From contig CALVBB010000013.1 in assembly GCA_944325705.1 (NCBI GenBank), positions 1 to 57,602 on the forward strand: 57,602 bases of DNA, written 5' to 3'. The stretch is from Candidatus Gastranaerophilales bacterium. GTDB taxonomy: Bacteria; Cyanobacteriota; Vampirovibrionia; Gastranaerophilales; Gastranaerophilaceae. How positions within the stretch are numbered: position 1 is the first letter of the stretch; every line of letters starts with the position of its first letter. This document shows positions 1 to 7,932 of this stretch, piece after piece. The translations under genes and the position numbers were made by a program. The notes under the pieces are model-generated. The model saw nothing but the letters and a program-made list of their open reading frames with translations. It had not been told where the DNA came from and ran no database searches.

Positions 1-77
1 AGCCCCGCGCCAGCCCCGCGCCAGCCCCGCGCCAGCCCCGCGCCAGCCCCGCGCCAGCCCCGCGCCAGCCCCGCGCC
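1..77. repeat. GC-rich 11-bp tandem repeat, 7 exact copies
   Basis: Seven perfect head-to-tail copies of AGCCCCGCGCC run from the first base to position 77, where the sequence turns AT-rich again. The unit is almost pure G/C in an AT-rich genome, and its length (11) is not a multiple of three. The array may extend left of the window. It lies downstream of the stop codon of the minus-strand hydrolase. No protein-coding or promoter role is visible. A minisatellite or an assembly artefact at a contig end are both possible. Confidence 0.9.
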
Positions 78-124
78 GTGCACAAAGCCCTAATCTTCTT
101 GAAGCCCTTGAGCCGGCCGACTGT

Positions 125-1978
125 TTATTTAAATATCCACCACTGGTTTTTCTTTTTCGGAACTACAAGCGCCGGTTCGGCTGTGTTTTCAGGTAAGCTG
201 ATAGTTGGCTGTTTGGATGCATTTTTAGGATTGAAAACTCTTGTGCCGAGTGTATGTACATATCTGTTATCAAGGTGTGCGTAATCAAAAAGAATTACAC
301 CGCCAATATCAAGTTTTCGTATTTCATGAATTTCTCTTATTAAGTCCTCTTCACTTCCGCCCATAAAAGTAACAAATAAGCCTGCATATAGTTCAGTAGC
401 AGGTGCTTTGTGCGCAAGAATACTTAATATCATAGAGTTTAAAGTTTTGGCATTGCAGGTTAAAAACAGCGGGGTAAACCCGTTCACATAATTATTTGCC
501 GACCAGGTCTGCCAGTCCTGCTGTTTGTATGCTCTTGCTTTTTTTATATCAGGAAAAATTGCTGCTGTAATGTAAGTATTAGTAGACTTTCCGAGTTTAC
601 CTATTTTTTCAACAAAGTTTGTAACCTGAGTTCTTCTGTAGATATTCCAGTATTCCCACAGCGGATCTGATGCTGATAATTTTACCGGATCAATCCCGTA
701 TTTTTTATAAAAATCAGTGCGGGCATATTCAGTAAATCCCCAGCTGCTGATTGCAGCTGTTGAAACCGATTGCGGGTATCTTATGTAATCAAGATTTATG
801 CCGTCCGGTTTGTAGGTTGTAATTATTTCTGTAATTAATTCCTGTAGAAATTTTTGAACTTCAGGGTTTGCGGGATCAAGAAAGTATCCGTTATGTTCTG
901 ATTGTGACGGGGTTGCATTGCCGGATTCGTAGAATTGTCTGGTCTTGTTGCCCCATTCAGGTTTTACAGCAAGAATATTTCGCGGGTTTGAATTAGGTGT
1001 CTGATTGCCGACGTAGAATGTTTCAAACCAGATGTGAATTTTTATATTGTTTTTATGGGCTTCTTTAATCCAGATTTTCAGAGGGTCAAGTCCGTTGAAT
1101 TTTTCATTTTGCGCAATAAACCCGTATTTTTCCATTGTCTTGCTCGGGAAAATTGTTCTCCCGTGGAAGTATGTTTCCAGAATAATATTATCAATGCCGG
1201 CTTTTTTTAACTTTTGTATTGCCTGAATGATTGCTTCTTCTGTGGTTTCAGTCGGGCGCAGCCAGACGCCTTTAAACTCGTTGTTTTTATAAGGTATTAC
1301 GCTTTTCAGAGCGGAATTTGCCGCGTTGATGGCAAGATGGGAGTATTTTTGTACTTCTTCCGGTTTTTTTGCCGCTTTTTTAAGATAGTTTTCAGCGTCT
1401 TTTATGTAGTCGTTAGGTTCATCCCAATCGTAAGACGGGTTTGTATTTTTGTAGTAATTTACCATGTTGCGTGCTTCGTCAATTTTTTTTCTGGCTTCAA
1501 AAAGAAGGCTTTCAGAGGTGGTGAAAGTTGTTATTACTTTAGTTGCCTCATCATAGTAAATTCTTGTTCCTACGGTGATATTTTCTGTAATCCATTTTTT
1601 AGCAACCCCGTGTCCGCTGATTACTCCTCCGTTCTCGGGAATAAAGGAGTCAGCCCCGCTGAGTTCTGTGACTACATTCCCTTCAATAATGGCCTCAGTA
1701 CCGAATTCATTTGTATTTGTCCGTTCCCCGTAATCTTTTGTATATAAAACAAGCTGGTTGGCCCCTCTTGCTCCCGGGAAAATCCCGCCGGATTTATTGG
1801 TGGTTATTGTCGGGTTAACAAGGTCTACCTGTCTTTTAGACTGGTTAAGAAGAATTTCACCTTTTTTAAGTGTGTAAGGTTTGAACATGCTGTCTGTAGT
1901 GTCAGCTTCTGTTGCAAAGGCTCTAATCCCGCATGCAAATGCTATAAATAATATTATTAATATATTTTTTAATTTCAT
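125..1978 (-). CDS. Secreted glycoside hydrolase-like protein (GHL10/DUF187, YddW type)
   Basis: A 617 aa exported protein. Residues 1-22 form a signal peptide ending in AFA. Residues about 60-155 resemble the phosphodiester-glycosidase-like module found at the N-terminus of some family members (GGIFPGARGANQL at 64-76, SGHGVAKKW near 121). A helical linker follows (155-230). From 235 on is the GH10-like TIM barrel: GVWLRP at 237-242 and the family signature INLDYIRYP at 394-402. YddW-type proteins are thought to act on cell-wall or exported polysaccharide; the substrate is unknown here. The start ATG has AGGGAG upstream. It is three bases after the TPR gene, so the two are probably co-transcribed. 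Confidence 0.85.
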   Translation of the reverse strand: MKLKNILIILFIAFACGIRAFATEADTTDSMFKPYTLKKGEILLNQSKRQVDLVNPTITTNKSGGIFPGARGANQLVLYTKDYGERTNTNEFGTEAIIEGNVVTELSGADSFIPENGGVISGHGVAKKWITENITVGTRIYYDEATKVITTFTTSESLLFEARKKIDEARNMVNYYKNTNPSYDWDEPNDYIKDAENYLKKAAKKPEEVQKYSHLAINAANSALKSVIPYKNNEFKGVWLRPTETTEEAIIQAIQKLKKAGIDNIILETYFHGRTIFPSKTMEKYGFIAQNEKFNGLDPLKIWIKEAHKNNIKIHIWFETFYVGNQTPNSNPRNILAVKPEWGNKTRQFYESGNATPSQSEHNGYFLDPANPEVQKFLQELITEIITTYKPDGINLDYIRYPQSVSTAAISSWGFTEYARTDFYKKYGIDPVKLSASDPLWEYWNIYRRTQVTNFVEKIGKLGKSTNTYITAAIFPDIKKARAYKQQDWQTWSANNYVNGFTPLFLTCNAKTLNSMILSILAHKAPATELYAGLFVTFMGGSEEDLIREIHEIRKLDIGGVILFDYAHLDNRYVHTLGTRVFNPKNASKQPTISLPENTAEPALVVPKKKNQWWIFK

Positions 1979-1981
1979 TGC

Positions 1982-2635
1982 TTACTCCCTGATGAAATTC
2001 CGGTAATATTCAGATTCTCCGTAGTTTAACTGGTTTAACTGTTCTATTTTGGTTAATATCTCTGTCTGCGACGGGTCTATGGTGCTTGCAAAATTATAGT
2101 ATCTTTTTGCATTTTCCAGATCCCCTATCTTTTCATATATGACTGCCAATCGAAGATTCAATTCATATATATTGTCATATCCATTTTCGTAGGCAATAAG
2201 ATAATATCTTAACGCCCTTCTGAAATCATCACGTCTGAAATAATACTCCCCAAAGTAAAAATTTGCAAACGGACTTAAGTTTTCAATGTTTGTTGCCCTG
2301 TAGAAATATTCTTTGGCGTACCGGTCTTTCCTTGTTATATCGTAAATTCTTGCAAGCTGTACGTAAGGTGTGACAGCCTGAGGATTTATTTTTGATAAAA
2401 GAAAATATTTCCCGGCTGCAGTTTCAAGAAGTTTTTGTTTTGTTTTTTCATCGTCTGTCACAAGCGCCATATCCAGATACGCATCTGCTTCTGTCTGAAC
2501 GGGCACCGGATCCATCATGGAATAATCCACACGATTATCACTATACTCCAGCATCCCTTTTTGAATACTAAATGCCGGAGTATTTAAAAAAGAGGTGAAT
2601 ATTATTATGAAAACTATGGCAAAACGCCGTTTCAG
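1982..2635 (-). CDS. Exported TPR-repeat protein; probable non-ATG start
   Basis: Three to four tetratricopeptide-like repeats (YVQLARIYDITRKDRYAKEYF, FYFGEYYFRRDDFRRALRYY, LRLAVIYEKIGDLENAKRYY) indicate a protein-protein interaction scaffold. The first ATG is at 2554 and has only GGG directly against it. The frame stays open upstream and encodes a good signal peptide (KRRFAIVFIIIFTSF, ending TPAFS), with no ATG, GTG or TTG available. The best-placed start is CTG at 2635-2633, 9 nt after GAGG inside the end of the upstream gene; AUA at 2644 is an alternative. The product is then 217 aa instead of 190. I infer an exported partner of the adjacent hydrolase. Confidence 0.7.
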   Translation of the reverse strand: MKRRFAIVFIIIFTSFLNTPAFSIQKGMLEYSDNRVDYSMMDPVPVQTEADAYLDMALVTDDEKTKQKLLETAAGKYFLLSKINPQAVTPYVQLARIYDITRKDRYAKEYFYRATNIENLSPFANFYFGEYYFRRDDFRRALRYYLIAYENGYDNIYELNLRLAVIYEKIGDLENAKRYYNFASTIDPSQTEILTKIEQLNQLNYGESEYYRNFIRE

Positions 2636-2636
2636 A

Positions 2637-2966
2637 TTAAATATCCTCGTAGCCTGTCTTAAATCTCAAATCACGTACAAAAAATTTGTTATCGTCATAA
2701 GATGGGTCTATATAAATAAATATTTCTCTGAGTACATCACTTGTTGTGTCAAAGAATTTATTGCCGATTTTATAATGATTTGGATCCGGCAGATTAATAG
2801 GAACAGCGTTCGCATAAGCTTTGTTTAGCTGTATTAATCTGATAGCTTCTTCTGAATAGTTCCCGTTTCTTAAAGTTTCCGGAGATGTAGATTCTTTAAC
2901 ATCCATACCTGCAAAAGCGGGTGCTGCAATCATTGCAACTAATCCAAACAATAGTAATTTTTTCAT
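2637..2966 (-). CDS. Small secreted protein of unknown function
   Basis: A 109 aa protein with a clear signal peptide (MKKLLLFGLVAMIAAPAFA, cleavage after residue 19). The mature part is acidic and Asn/Tyr-rich, with no Cys and no family I recognise. The start is well supported by GAGGTGAAAT just upstream of ATG. It is the first gene of an apparent three-gene minus-strand unit with the TPR protein (1 bp away if the CTG start is right) and the GH10-like hydrolase. The context suggests an envelope or periplasmic role; nothing more can be said. Confidence 0.7.
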   Translation of the reverse strand: MKKLLLFGLVAMIAAPAFAGMDVKESTSPETLRNGNYSEEAIRLIQLNKAYANAVPINLPDPNHYKIGNKFFDTTSDVLREIFIYIDPSYDDNKFFVRDLRFKTGYEDI

Positions 2967-3051
2967 ATTTCACCTCATATTATTATATTGTAATACTTTT
3001 TTTAAAGACTTACAAAAGTATTATAATTTCTTTACAAAAAAATAAAATGAA

Positions 3052-4107
3052 TTATTTGTATGATTTTCTTATAACTTCTTCCAGTTTTTCAAGAAGCTGG
3101 TTTTCAGGAACCCTTGCAACAATTTCGCCCTTTTTAAAGACATAACCCTCTTTGATACCGCCGGCAATTCCAAAATCAGCATGTCTTGCCTCTCCAGGAC
3201 CGTTTACCGCGCAGCCCATTGTTGCAATCGTAATAGGATACGGAAGATTTTTAAATTTTTCTTCTACTTTTTTAGCGAGATTAATCAAATCAATCTGGGT
3301 ACGTCCGCATGTAGGGCAGGATACAAAATTTACTCCCTGTTCTTTTAATCCAATAGCTTTTAATATATCAATCCCGGCGCTCACTTCTTCCACCGGATTT
3401 TCTGTTAAAGAGACTCTTATTGTATCCCCGATACCTTCAGCGAGCAGTGTTCCCAAACCGATTGAGGATTTGATTAGGCCTCCGCGGAGGGTTCCTGCTT
3501 CGGTTATCCCGAGATGAAGCGGGTAAGGAACTTTCTCTGCAATTGAGCGGTAAGCTTCTATTGTTGTTAAAACATCCGAAGATTTCAGCGAAACTTTTAT
3601 CAGGTCAAAGTCTAAATCTTCCAGAATTTTGATGTGTTTCATCGCGCTGATAACCATTTTTTCAGAAAGCGGGATATCTTTTTCAAGAAGTTCTTTTTCT
3701 AAAGAACCTGCGTTAACCCCTATTCTGATTGGAATTTTTTGCTGTTTTGCAAGCGAAACAACTTTTTCAACATTTTCGCGTCTGCCTATGTTGCCGGGGT
3801 TAAGCCTCAGTGCGTCAATTCCGTTATTTATGCACTGTATCGCAAGCCGGTAATCAAAATGTATATCTGCAACAAGCGGAACCGGTGATTTTTTTACAAT
3901 TTCTTTAATACTTTCTGCAGCGTCTTTGTTTAATACCGCAAGTCTTACAATATCACAGCCGGCAGCTGCAAGTTCGTTTATCTGTTCAAGTGTTCTTGCA
4001 GCATCGCGTGTGTCTGTATTGCACATGGATTGTACGCTTACAGGTGCATCCCCGCCTACTTTTATGTTTCCTATGCTGATTTGTTTTGATTCTCTTCTTT
4101 TTATCAT
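3052..4107 (-). CDS. ispG: 4-hydroxy-3-methylbut-2-enyl-diphosphate synthase (IspG/GcpE)
   Basis: Penultimate enzyme of the MEP isoprenoid pathway: a cytosolic 4Fe-4S enzyme reducing MEcPP to HMBPP. At 351 aa it is the usual compact bacterial length. The TIM-barrel start has VSVQSMCNTDTRD. The C-terminal cluster-binding domain has SCPTCGR and GCAVNGPGEARHADFG, which carry the three Cys ligands. There is no Shine-Dalgarno; a TATCAT box ends exactly 6 nt before the ATG, so the mRNA may be leaderless. It is transcribed away from the metallophosphoesterase gene across a 39-bp gap. Confidence 0.97.
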   Translation of the reverse strand: MIKRRESKQISIGNIKVGGDAPVSVQSMCNTDTRDAARTLEQINELAAAGCDIVRLAVLNKDAAESIKEIVKKSPVPLVADIHFDYRLAIQCINNGIDALRLNPGNIGRRENVEKVVSLAKQQKIPIRIGVNAGSLEKELLEKDIPLSEKMVISAMKHIKILEDLDFDLIKVSLKSSDVLTTIEAYRSIAEKVPYPLHLGITEAGTLRGGLIKSSIGLGTLLAEGIGDTIRVSLTENPVEEVSAGIDILKAIGLKEQGVNFVSCPTCGRTQIDLINLAKKVEEKFKNLPYPITIATMGCAVNGPGEARHADFGIAGGIKEGYVFKKGEIVARVPENQLLEKLEEVIRKSYK

Positions 4108-4146
4108 AATTTTATGATACCATAAAAATAAAGAGAGGAGAAATTT

Positions 4147-4884
4147 ATGAAAGTTGCTGTATTATCTGATATTCACGGAAATCTGCAGGCATTGCAGAGT
4201 GTTATTGCAGATATAGAAAAAGAACAGTGCGAAAAGGTATTGTGTCTTGGTGATCTTGCAATGGCAGGGCCTCTGCCAGTTACAACAGTTGATTATATTA
4301 AAAGAAACTGTTCGGACTGGATAATTATTCAGGGAAATACAGATAAGATTATCGCTGAATTTTCTCTTGATATGTATAATAAGATGCAAAAAGTGTATCC
4401 GGTCATGGCAAACGCAGCACTTGATGATGCAAATGTAATGGATGAAGATTTAAAACAGTATCTTGGAAGCCTTCCTCCAAGAAAAGAACTTATGATAGAA
4501 GGCGTTTCGGTTCTTATGGTTCATGGCTCGCCAAGACGTATGAATGAAGATATTCTTCCAGGAATGAAACTCTCGCAGGTGGAAGAAATGATTGAAGGCG
4601 AACTTGCTGATTTAATTCTCTGCGGTCATACGCATATTCCATGCGGGTACCAGACATTAACAAAGAAAACTGTTGTTAATGTGGGAAGCGTCGGACGCCC
4701 GATGACAGGGATTCCAAAAGCTAATTATGCGGTTATTGATTTTGATAGAGGTTCATTTACCGTTAAACATAAAGAGGTTGATTATGACTGTGAAACTGCT
4801 GCAAAACTTATGCGTGAACGCGGTTTTGAAGGATGTGAACAGATTGCTGACCAGCTTCTTGTGCCTCTTATAAGGCACCTGTAA
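4147..4884 (+). CDS. Metallophosphoesterase, YfcE/MJ0936-like
   Basis: A 245 aa calcineurin-like phosphoesterase with the full set of metal ligands in order: SDIHGN (7-12), CLGDLAMAGP (33-42), QGNTD (near 62), VHGSP (near 126), GHTHIP (near 159), and the terminal VNVGSVGRP strand typical of the YfcE/DUF2007-free branch. Such enzymes hydrolyse phosphodiesters with two metal ions; the substrate cannot be told from sequence. The start has GAGAGGAG 6-7 nt upstream. It is divergent from ispG. The following 90-bp gap holds an 8-codon ORF (ATG at 4946, MPVRILII) ending 2 nt before the next gene. Confidence 0.9.
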   Translation: MKVAVLSDIHGNLQALQSVIADIEKEQCEKVLCLGDLAMAGPLPVTTVDYIKRNCSDWIIIQGNTDKIIAEFSLDMYNKMQKVYPVMANAALDDANVMDEDLKQYLGSLPPRKELMIEGVSVLMVHGSPRRMNEDILPGMKLSQVEEMIEGELADLILCGHTHIPCGYQTLTKKTVVNVGSVGRPMTGIPKANYAVIDFDRGSFTVKHKEVDYDCETAAKLMRERGFEGCEQIADQLLVPLIRHL

Positions 4885-4974
4885 ATATTTCCTGAGATGC
4901 CGATATTGCCTGAATTTTGATTTTTTTTCTGTTTGTGGTAATGTTATGCCCGTAAGGATTTTGATTATTTAGTT

Positions 4975-5979
4975 ATGGATATTAATAAAGAAAAACTTGT
5001 TTCTTGCATAAAAAATTTGTCTAAGCCGAAAATTCTTGTTATAGGCGATCTTGCAATGGATGAGATGATTTACGGCGATGCAGAAAGAATTTCAAGAGAG
5101 GCCCCTGTACTTATCTTGCAGCACACATATACAAAGCTTATACTGGGCGGTGCTTCAAACGCTGCGCATAACGCTGCAACTCTTAACGACAGAAAAGTCA
5201 GCGTAATTGGGGTTATGGGAGAGGACTATCAGGCCGGACAGCTGATTGAAACTTTTGAAAAGGCCGGAATAAGCTGTAATCATGTTATAAAAGATAAAAC
5301 AAGAAAAACTACTACCAAAACCAGAATTTCCGGTTCAATTACCACATCAATAACCCAGCAGATTGTGCGTGTTGACAGGCAGACAAATGAACTTCTCTCA
5401 AAAGAAACAGAATCAAAAGTTCTCACCGAAATTGAAAAAGCCATACCGCAGCATGATGCGGTAATTTTGTCGGATTATCATATAGGAACGCTTACTCCTG
5501 CTGTGATAAAAAAGACAATAGAAATCGCAAACAGACATAATAAAATTATCGTTGTGGATGCGCAGAAAAATCTCGGCAGTTACAAAAATATTACATCAAT
5601 GACTCCGAACCTTCCTGATACCCAGAAATCAACCGGATTTTTGATAAAAGATGAAACAGGTTTAAAGGCTGCGGGCGATAAGCTTCTGGAAGAAACTAAC
5701 GCTAAGGCTGTTGTGATTACCTGCGGGGCAGAGGGAATGTTTGTTGCTGAACCGGACAAAAAGTATACAAAAATTCCGGTATTTAATAAATCGGAAGTTT
5801 TCGATGTTACCGGCGCCGGAGATACGGTTACTGCGGTTTATACGCTTGCGCTTGCAGCAGGAGCGGATTTTCCGTATGCGGCGATAATAGGAAATATTGC
5901 GGCCAGTATTGTCGTAAGGCAGTACGGCTGTGCTACAACAACAATTGACGAACTTTTGTCAGCTGTTGAAAAGCTATAA
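4975..5979 (+). CDS. rfaE1: PfkB-family sugar kinase, heptose-7-phosphate kinase-like (RfaE domain I)
   Basis: A 334 aa ribokinase-fold kinase resembling the N-terminal domain of HldE: ILVIGDLAMDEMIYGDAERIS, REAPV, LGGASNAAHNAATL near residue 60, and the catalytic anion-hole motif DVTGAGDT near 280. The enzyme phosphorylates D-glycero-D-manno-heptose 7-phosphate for LPS core. There is no fused cytidylyltransferase domain, so this is the split-domain form. The start ATG lacks a good Shine-Dalgarno; the tiny ORF ending 2 nt before it could supply translational coupling. It leads an operon with a DUF4330 gene and an O-antigen-ligase-like gene, supporting an envelope-glycan role. An ADP-ribose or other PfkB kinase is not excluded. 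Confidence 0.8.
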   Translation: MDINKEKLVSCIKNLSKPKILVIGDLAMDEMIYGDAERISREAPVLILQHTYTKLILGGASNAAHNAATLNDRKVSVIGVMGEDYQAGQLIETFEKAGISCNHVIKDKTRKTTTKTRISGSITTSITQQIVRVDRQTNELLSKETESKVLTEIEKAIPQHDAVILSDYHIGTLTPAVIKKTIEIANRHNKIIVVDAQKNLGSYKNITSMTPNLPDTQKSTGFLIKDETGLKAAGDKLLEETNAKAVVITCGAEGMFVAEPDKKYTKIPVFNKSEVFDVTGAGDTVTAVYTLALAAGADFPYAAIIGNIAASIVVRQYGCATTTIDELLSAVEKL

Positions 5980-5994
5980 AGACAGGAGAGTTTT

Positions 5995-6567
5995 ATGGAA
6001 AACGAAAAGAAATTTAAAACGGTCGATTTAATTATTATTATAGGTGTGTTGATTGCGCTTGTTGTCGGATTTTTGACTTTTAAAAACTTCCGTCAGACAG
6101 CATCAAAACAGATTGAGGCAACCTCTCAAATATCTTTTGACGTATTTATCAGAGGAATTACCTACACAGGTTCCGGTGCTTTAATTCAGCCGGGCGATAC
6201 AACTTTTATAAGTATAAGAAATGTTCCTTATTCTGACCTTGAGGTTGTGGATGTAAAAATGGAAAAGAAAAAGACACTTTTACCAATGCTGATGCCTCCA
6301 TCCAAAAAGATGCAGAAGAACGTTCTGGTTGTGGAAGATGTGTCGCAGCCGAACGTTTATGATATGCTTGTAACCCTCAAAGATACCGCAAAAATTACAA
6401 AAGACGGAGCTGTTGTCGGTGGTAATAAGATTAAAATAGGGCTGCCGATTACTCTGGAAGGACAGAATTATAAATTTAACGGAACGGTTTCTGATTTGAA
6501 GGTATCAAACTACAATTCTCAGAATGAATTAGGGTCGGAAATTAATAACAGCGATGATATTCAATAG
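5995..6567 (+). CDS. DUF4330-type membrane-anchored protein
   Basis: A 190 aa protein with one N-terminal transmembrane helix (about residues 11-29, LIIIIGVLIALVVGFLTF) and a soluble domain predicted outside the membrane. The layout and the ISFDVFIRGITYTGSGALIQ region match what I recall of DUF4330 proteins of Cyanobacteria and relatives; function unknown. RBS ACAGGAGAG lies 5-6 nt before ATG. It is 15 bp after the heptose-kinase-like gene and overlaps the next gene by 14 bp, so the three genes form one operon. Confidence 0.75.
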   Translation: MENEKKFKTVDLIIIIGVLIALVVGFLTFKNFRQTASKQIEATSQISFDVFIRGITYTGSGALIQPGDTTFISIRNVPYSDLEVVDVKMEKKKTLLPMLMPPSKKMQKNVLVVEDVSQPNVYDMLVTLKDTAKITKDGAVVGGNKIKIGLPITLEGQNYKFNGTVSDLKVSNYNSQNELGSEINNSDDIQ

Positions 6568-7873
6568 TATTTTAAAATTTAGTCAGGGAAAGTTAAACTA
6601 TTTGTACGAAAACAGTTTGTTTCTTCAAAACATTGATAAACTGATTTTCGTATCAATTCTTGCTGTATTTGTGTCATCTGTTGTTTTAAGTTCGGACGGT
6701 ATCGGGTTTATTGCTTTGATTACCGTATTTTTAACCCTGCTTAAGGTTCTTACAAAACGAGGAGAAAAATTTGAGCCGAACCATTTTGAAATATGGCTTC
6801 TGGCATATTTTATGATTGTTCTGATAAGCCTTGCCGGCTCAACTCTTTTCGCGCTGAGCTTTAAGGGTTTTATGAAAACCGTCACCTATCTCGGTTTTTA
6901 TATATCAGTTGTTCATTACCTGAAAGACAACAGGGATAAAATTCCTTATCTGCTTGGTACAATAGGGCTCTGTGCAGGGTTTGAAAGTTTAGCAGGAATT
7001 TTGCAGAATTTTTCGCATGTTCAGGAAATTTCAACCTGGCAGGACGTATCTTCGCTTAATCCGGAGCAGGTAATGACAAGAGTTTACGGAACATTAAAAC
7101 CTTACAATCCGAATTTGCTCGGAGGGTATTTTGTTGCCTCAATTCCTGCCATATTTGGTTTGTCAGGATATTTTTTGTATGCGAAAAAGAATATTCCAGC
7201 AGTTATTTCAGGTGTGCTGGCGCTGAGTTCGGTTGTAGCATTATTTTTGACAGGCTGCAGGGGCTCATATATTGGATGTATGGTAATATTCTGCGGGCTT
7301 TTTGCTGTGTCGGCAAAATATCTGTGGAAGAATTACAAAAAAATATATCTTTCGATTGCTGGAGGGGCTGCTGCTATTGCGTGTGCTGCGCTTCTGTTTG
7401 TCACCTCTTTAAGGGCGCGGGTTCTGTCAATTTTTGCTATGCGGCAGGATTCTTCAAACTCTTTCAGATTCAATGTTTACCAGTCAGCATTTCAGATGGC
7501 AAAGGATAACTGGCTTCTGGGTATCGGTGTAGGAAATAAAAATTTCCGTGAGATATACGGACTTTATATGAAAACAGGCTTTGATGCTCTGAGTGCTTAT
7601 AATATTTTTCTTGAAACTGCTGTTGAAAGCGGAATTTTTGCACTGATTGCCTTTTTAGGTTTCTTAGCTGTAATGATAAAGGATGCCGTAAAATTTATAT
7701 TGACCTGTGAAAACATTCAAAATGTAATTTTTATTTCAGCAGCAATAATTTCTGTTATAGCTGTGATGATTCATGGTCTTGTTGATACCGTATTTTTCAG
7801 ACCGCAGATACAGTTTGTATTCTGGACAATGGTTGCAGTTGTATCCTCAACATTAAAAGCAGAAGCAAGATAA
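6554..7873 (+). CDS. O-antigen ligase / IctB-like polytopic membrane protein
   Basis: A 439 aa integral membrane protein with about ten hydrophobic helices. It carries the WaaL/Wzy signature loops: YGTLKPYNPNLLGGY (near 178), LTGCRGSYIG (near 233), SFRFNVYQSAFQMAKDNWLLG (near 300) and a final GLVDTVFFRPQ. These fit the cyanobacterial IctB branch, first described as a bicarbonate transporter but belonging to the O-antigen ligase fold. Enzymes of this fold transfer lipid-linked glycans. The start overlaps the DUF4330 stop by 14 bp. Its place after a heptose-kinase-like gene favours surface glycan assembly over carbon transport. Confidence 0.8.
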   Translation: MIFNSILKFSQGKLNYLYENSLFLQNIDKLIFVSILAVFVSSVVLSSDGIGFIALITVFLTLLKVLTKRGEKFEPNHFEIWLLAYFMIVLISLAGSTLFALSFKGFMKTVTYLGFYISVVHYLKDNRDKIPYLLGTIGLCAGFESLAGILQNFSHVQEISTWQDVSSLNPEQVMTRVYGTLKPYNPNLLGGYFVASIPAIFGLSGYFLYAKKNIPAVISGVLALSSVVALFLTGCRGSYIGCMVIFCGLFAVSAKYLWKNYKKIYLSIAGGAAAIACAALLFVTSLRARVLSIFAMRQDSSNSFRFNVYQSAFQMAKDNWLLGIGVGNKNFREIYGLYMKTGFDALSAYNIFLETAVESGIFALIAFLGFLAVMIKDAVKFILTCENIQNVIFISAAIISVIAVMIHGLVDTVFFRPQIQFVFWTMVAVVSSTLKAEAR

Positions 7874-7932
7874 AACCGGTGTTGTCCTCACAGTTTGGAA
7901 TTTAAATTGGCAGCCTTCTGCACCGGGGTTGG

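Noticed and set aside
1-77. Tandem repeat as a CRISPR array
   Set aside because: Units are 11 bp, contiguous and without spacers; no cas genes are nearby.
1214-1747. Plus-strand open frame of 177 codons opposite the GH10-like gene
   Set aside because: Shadow of the minus-strand gene: Cys/Phe-rich composition and no RBS.
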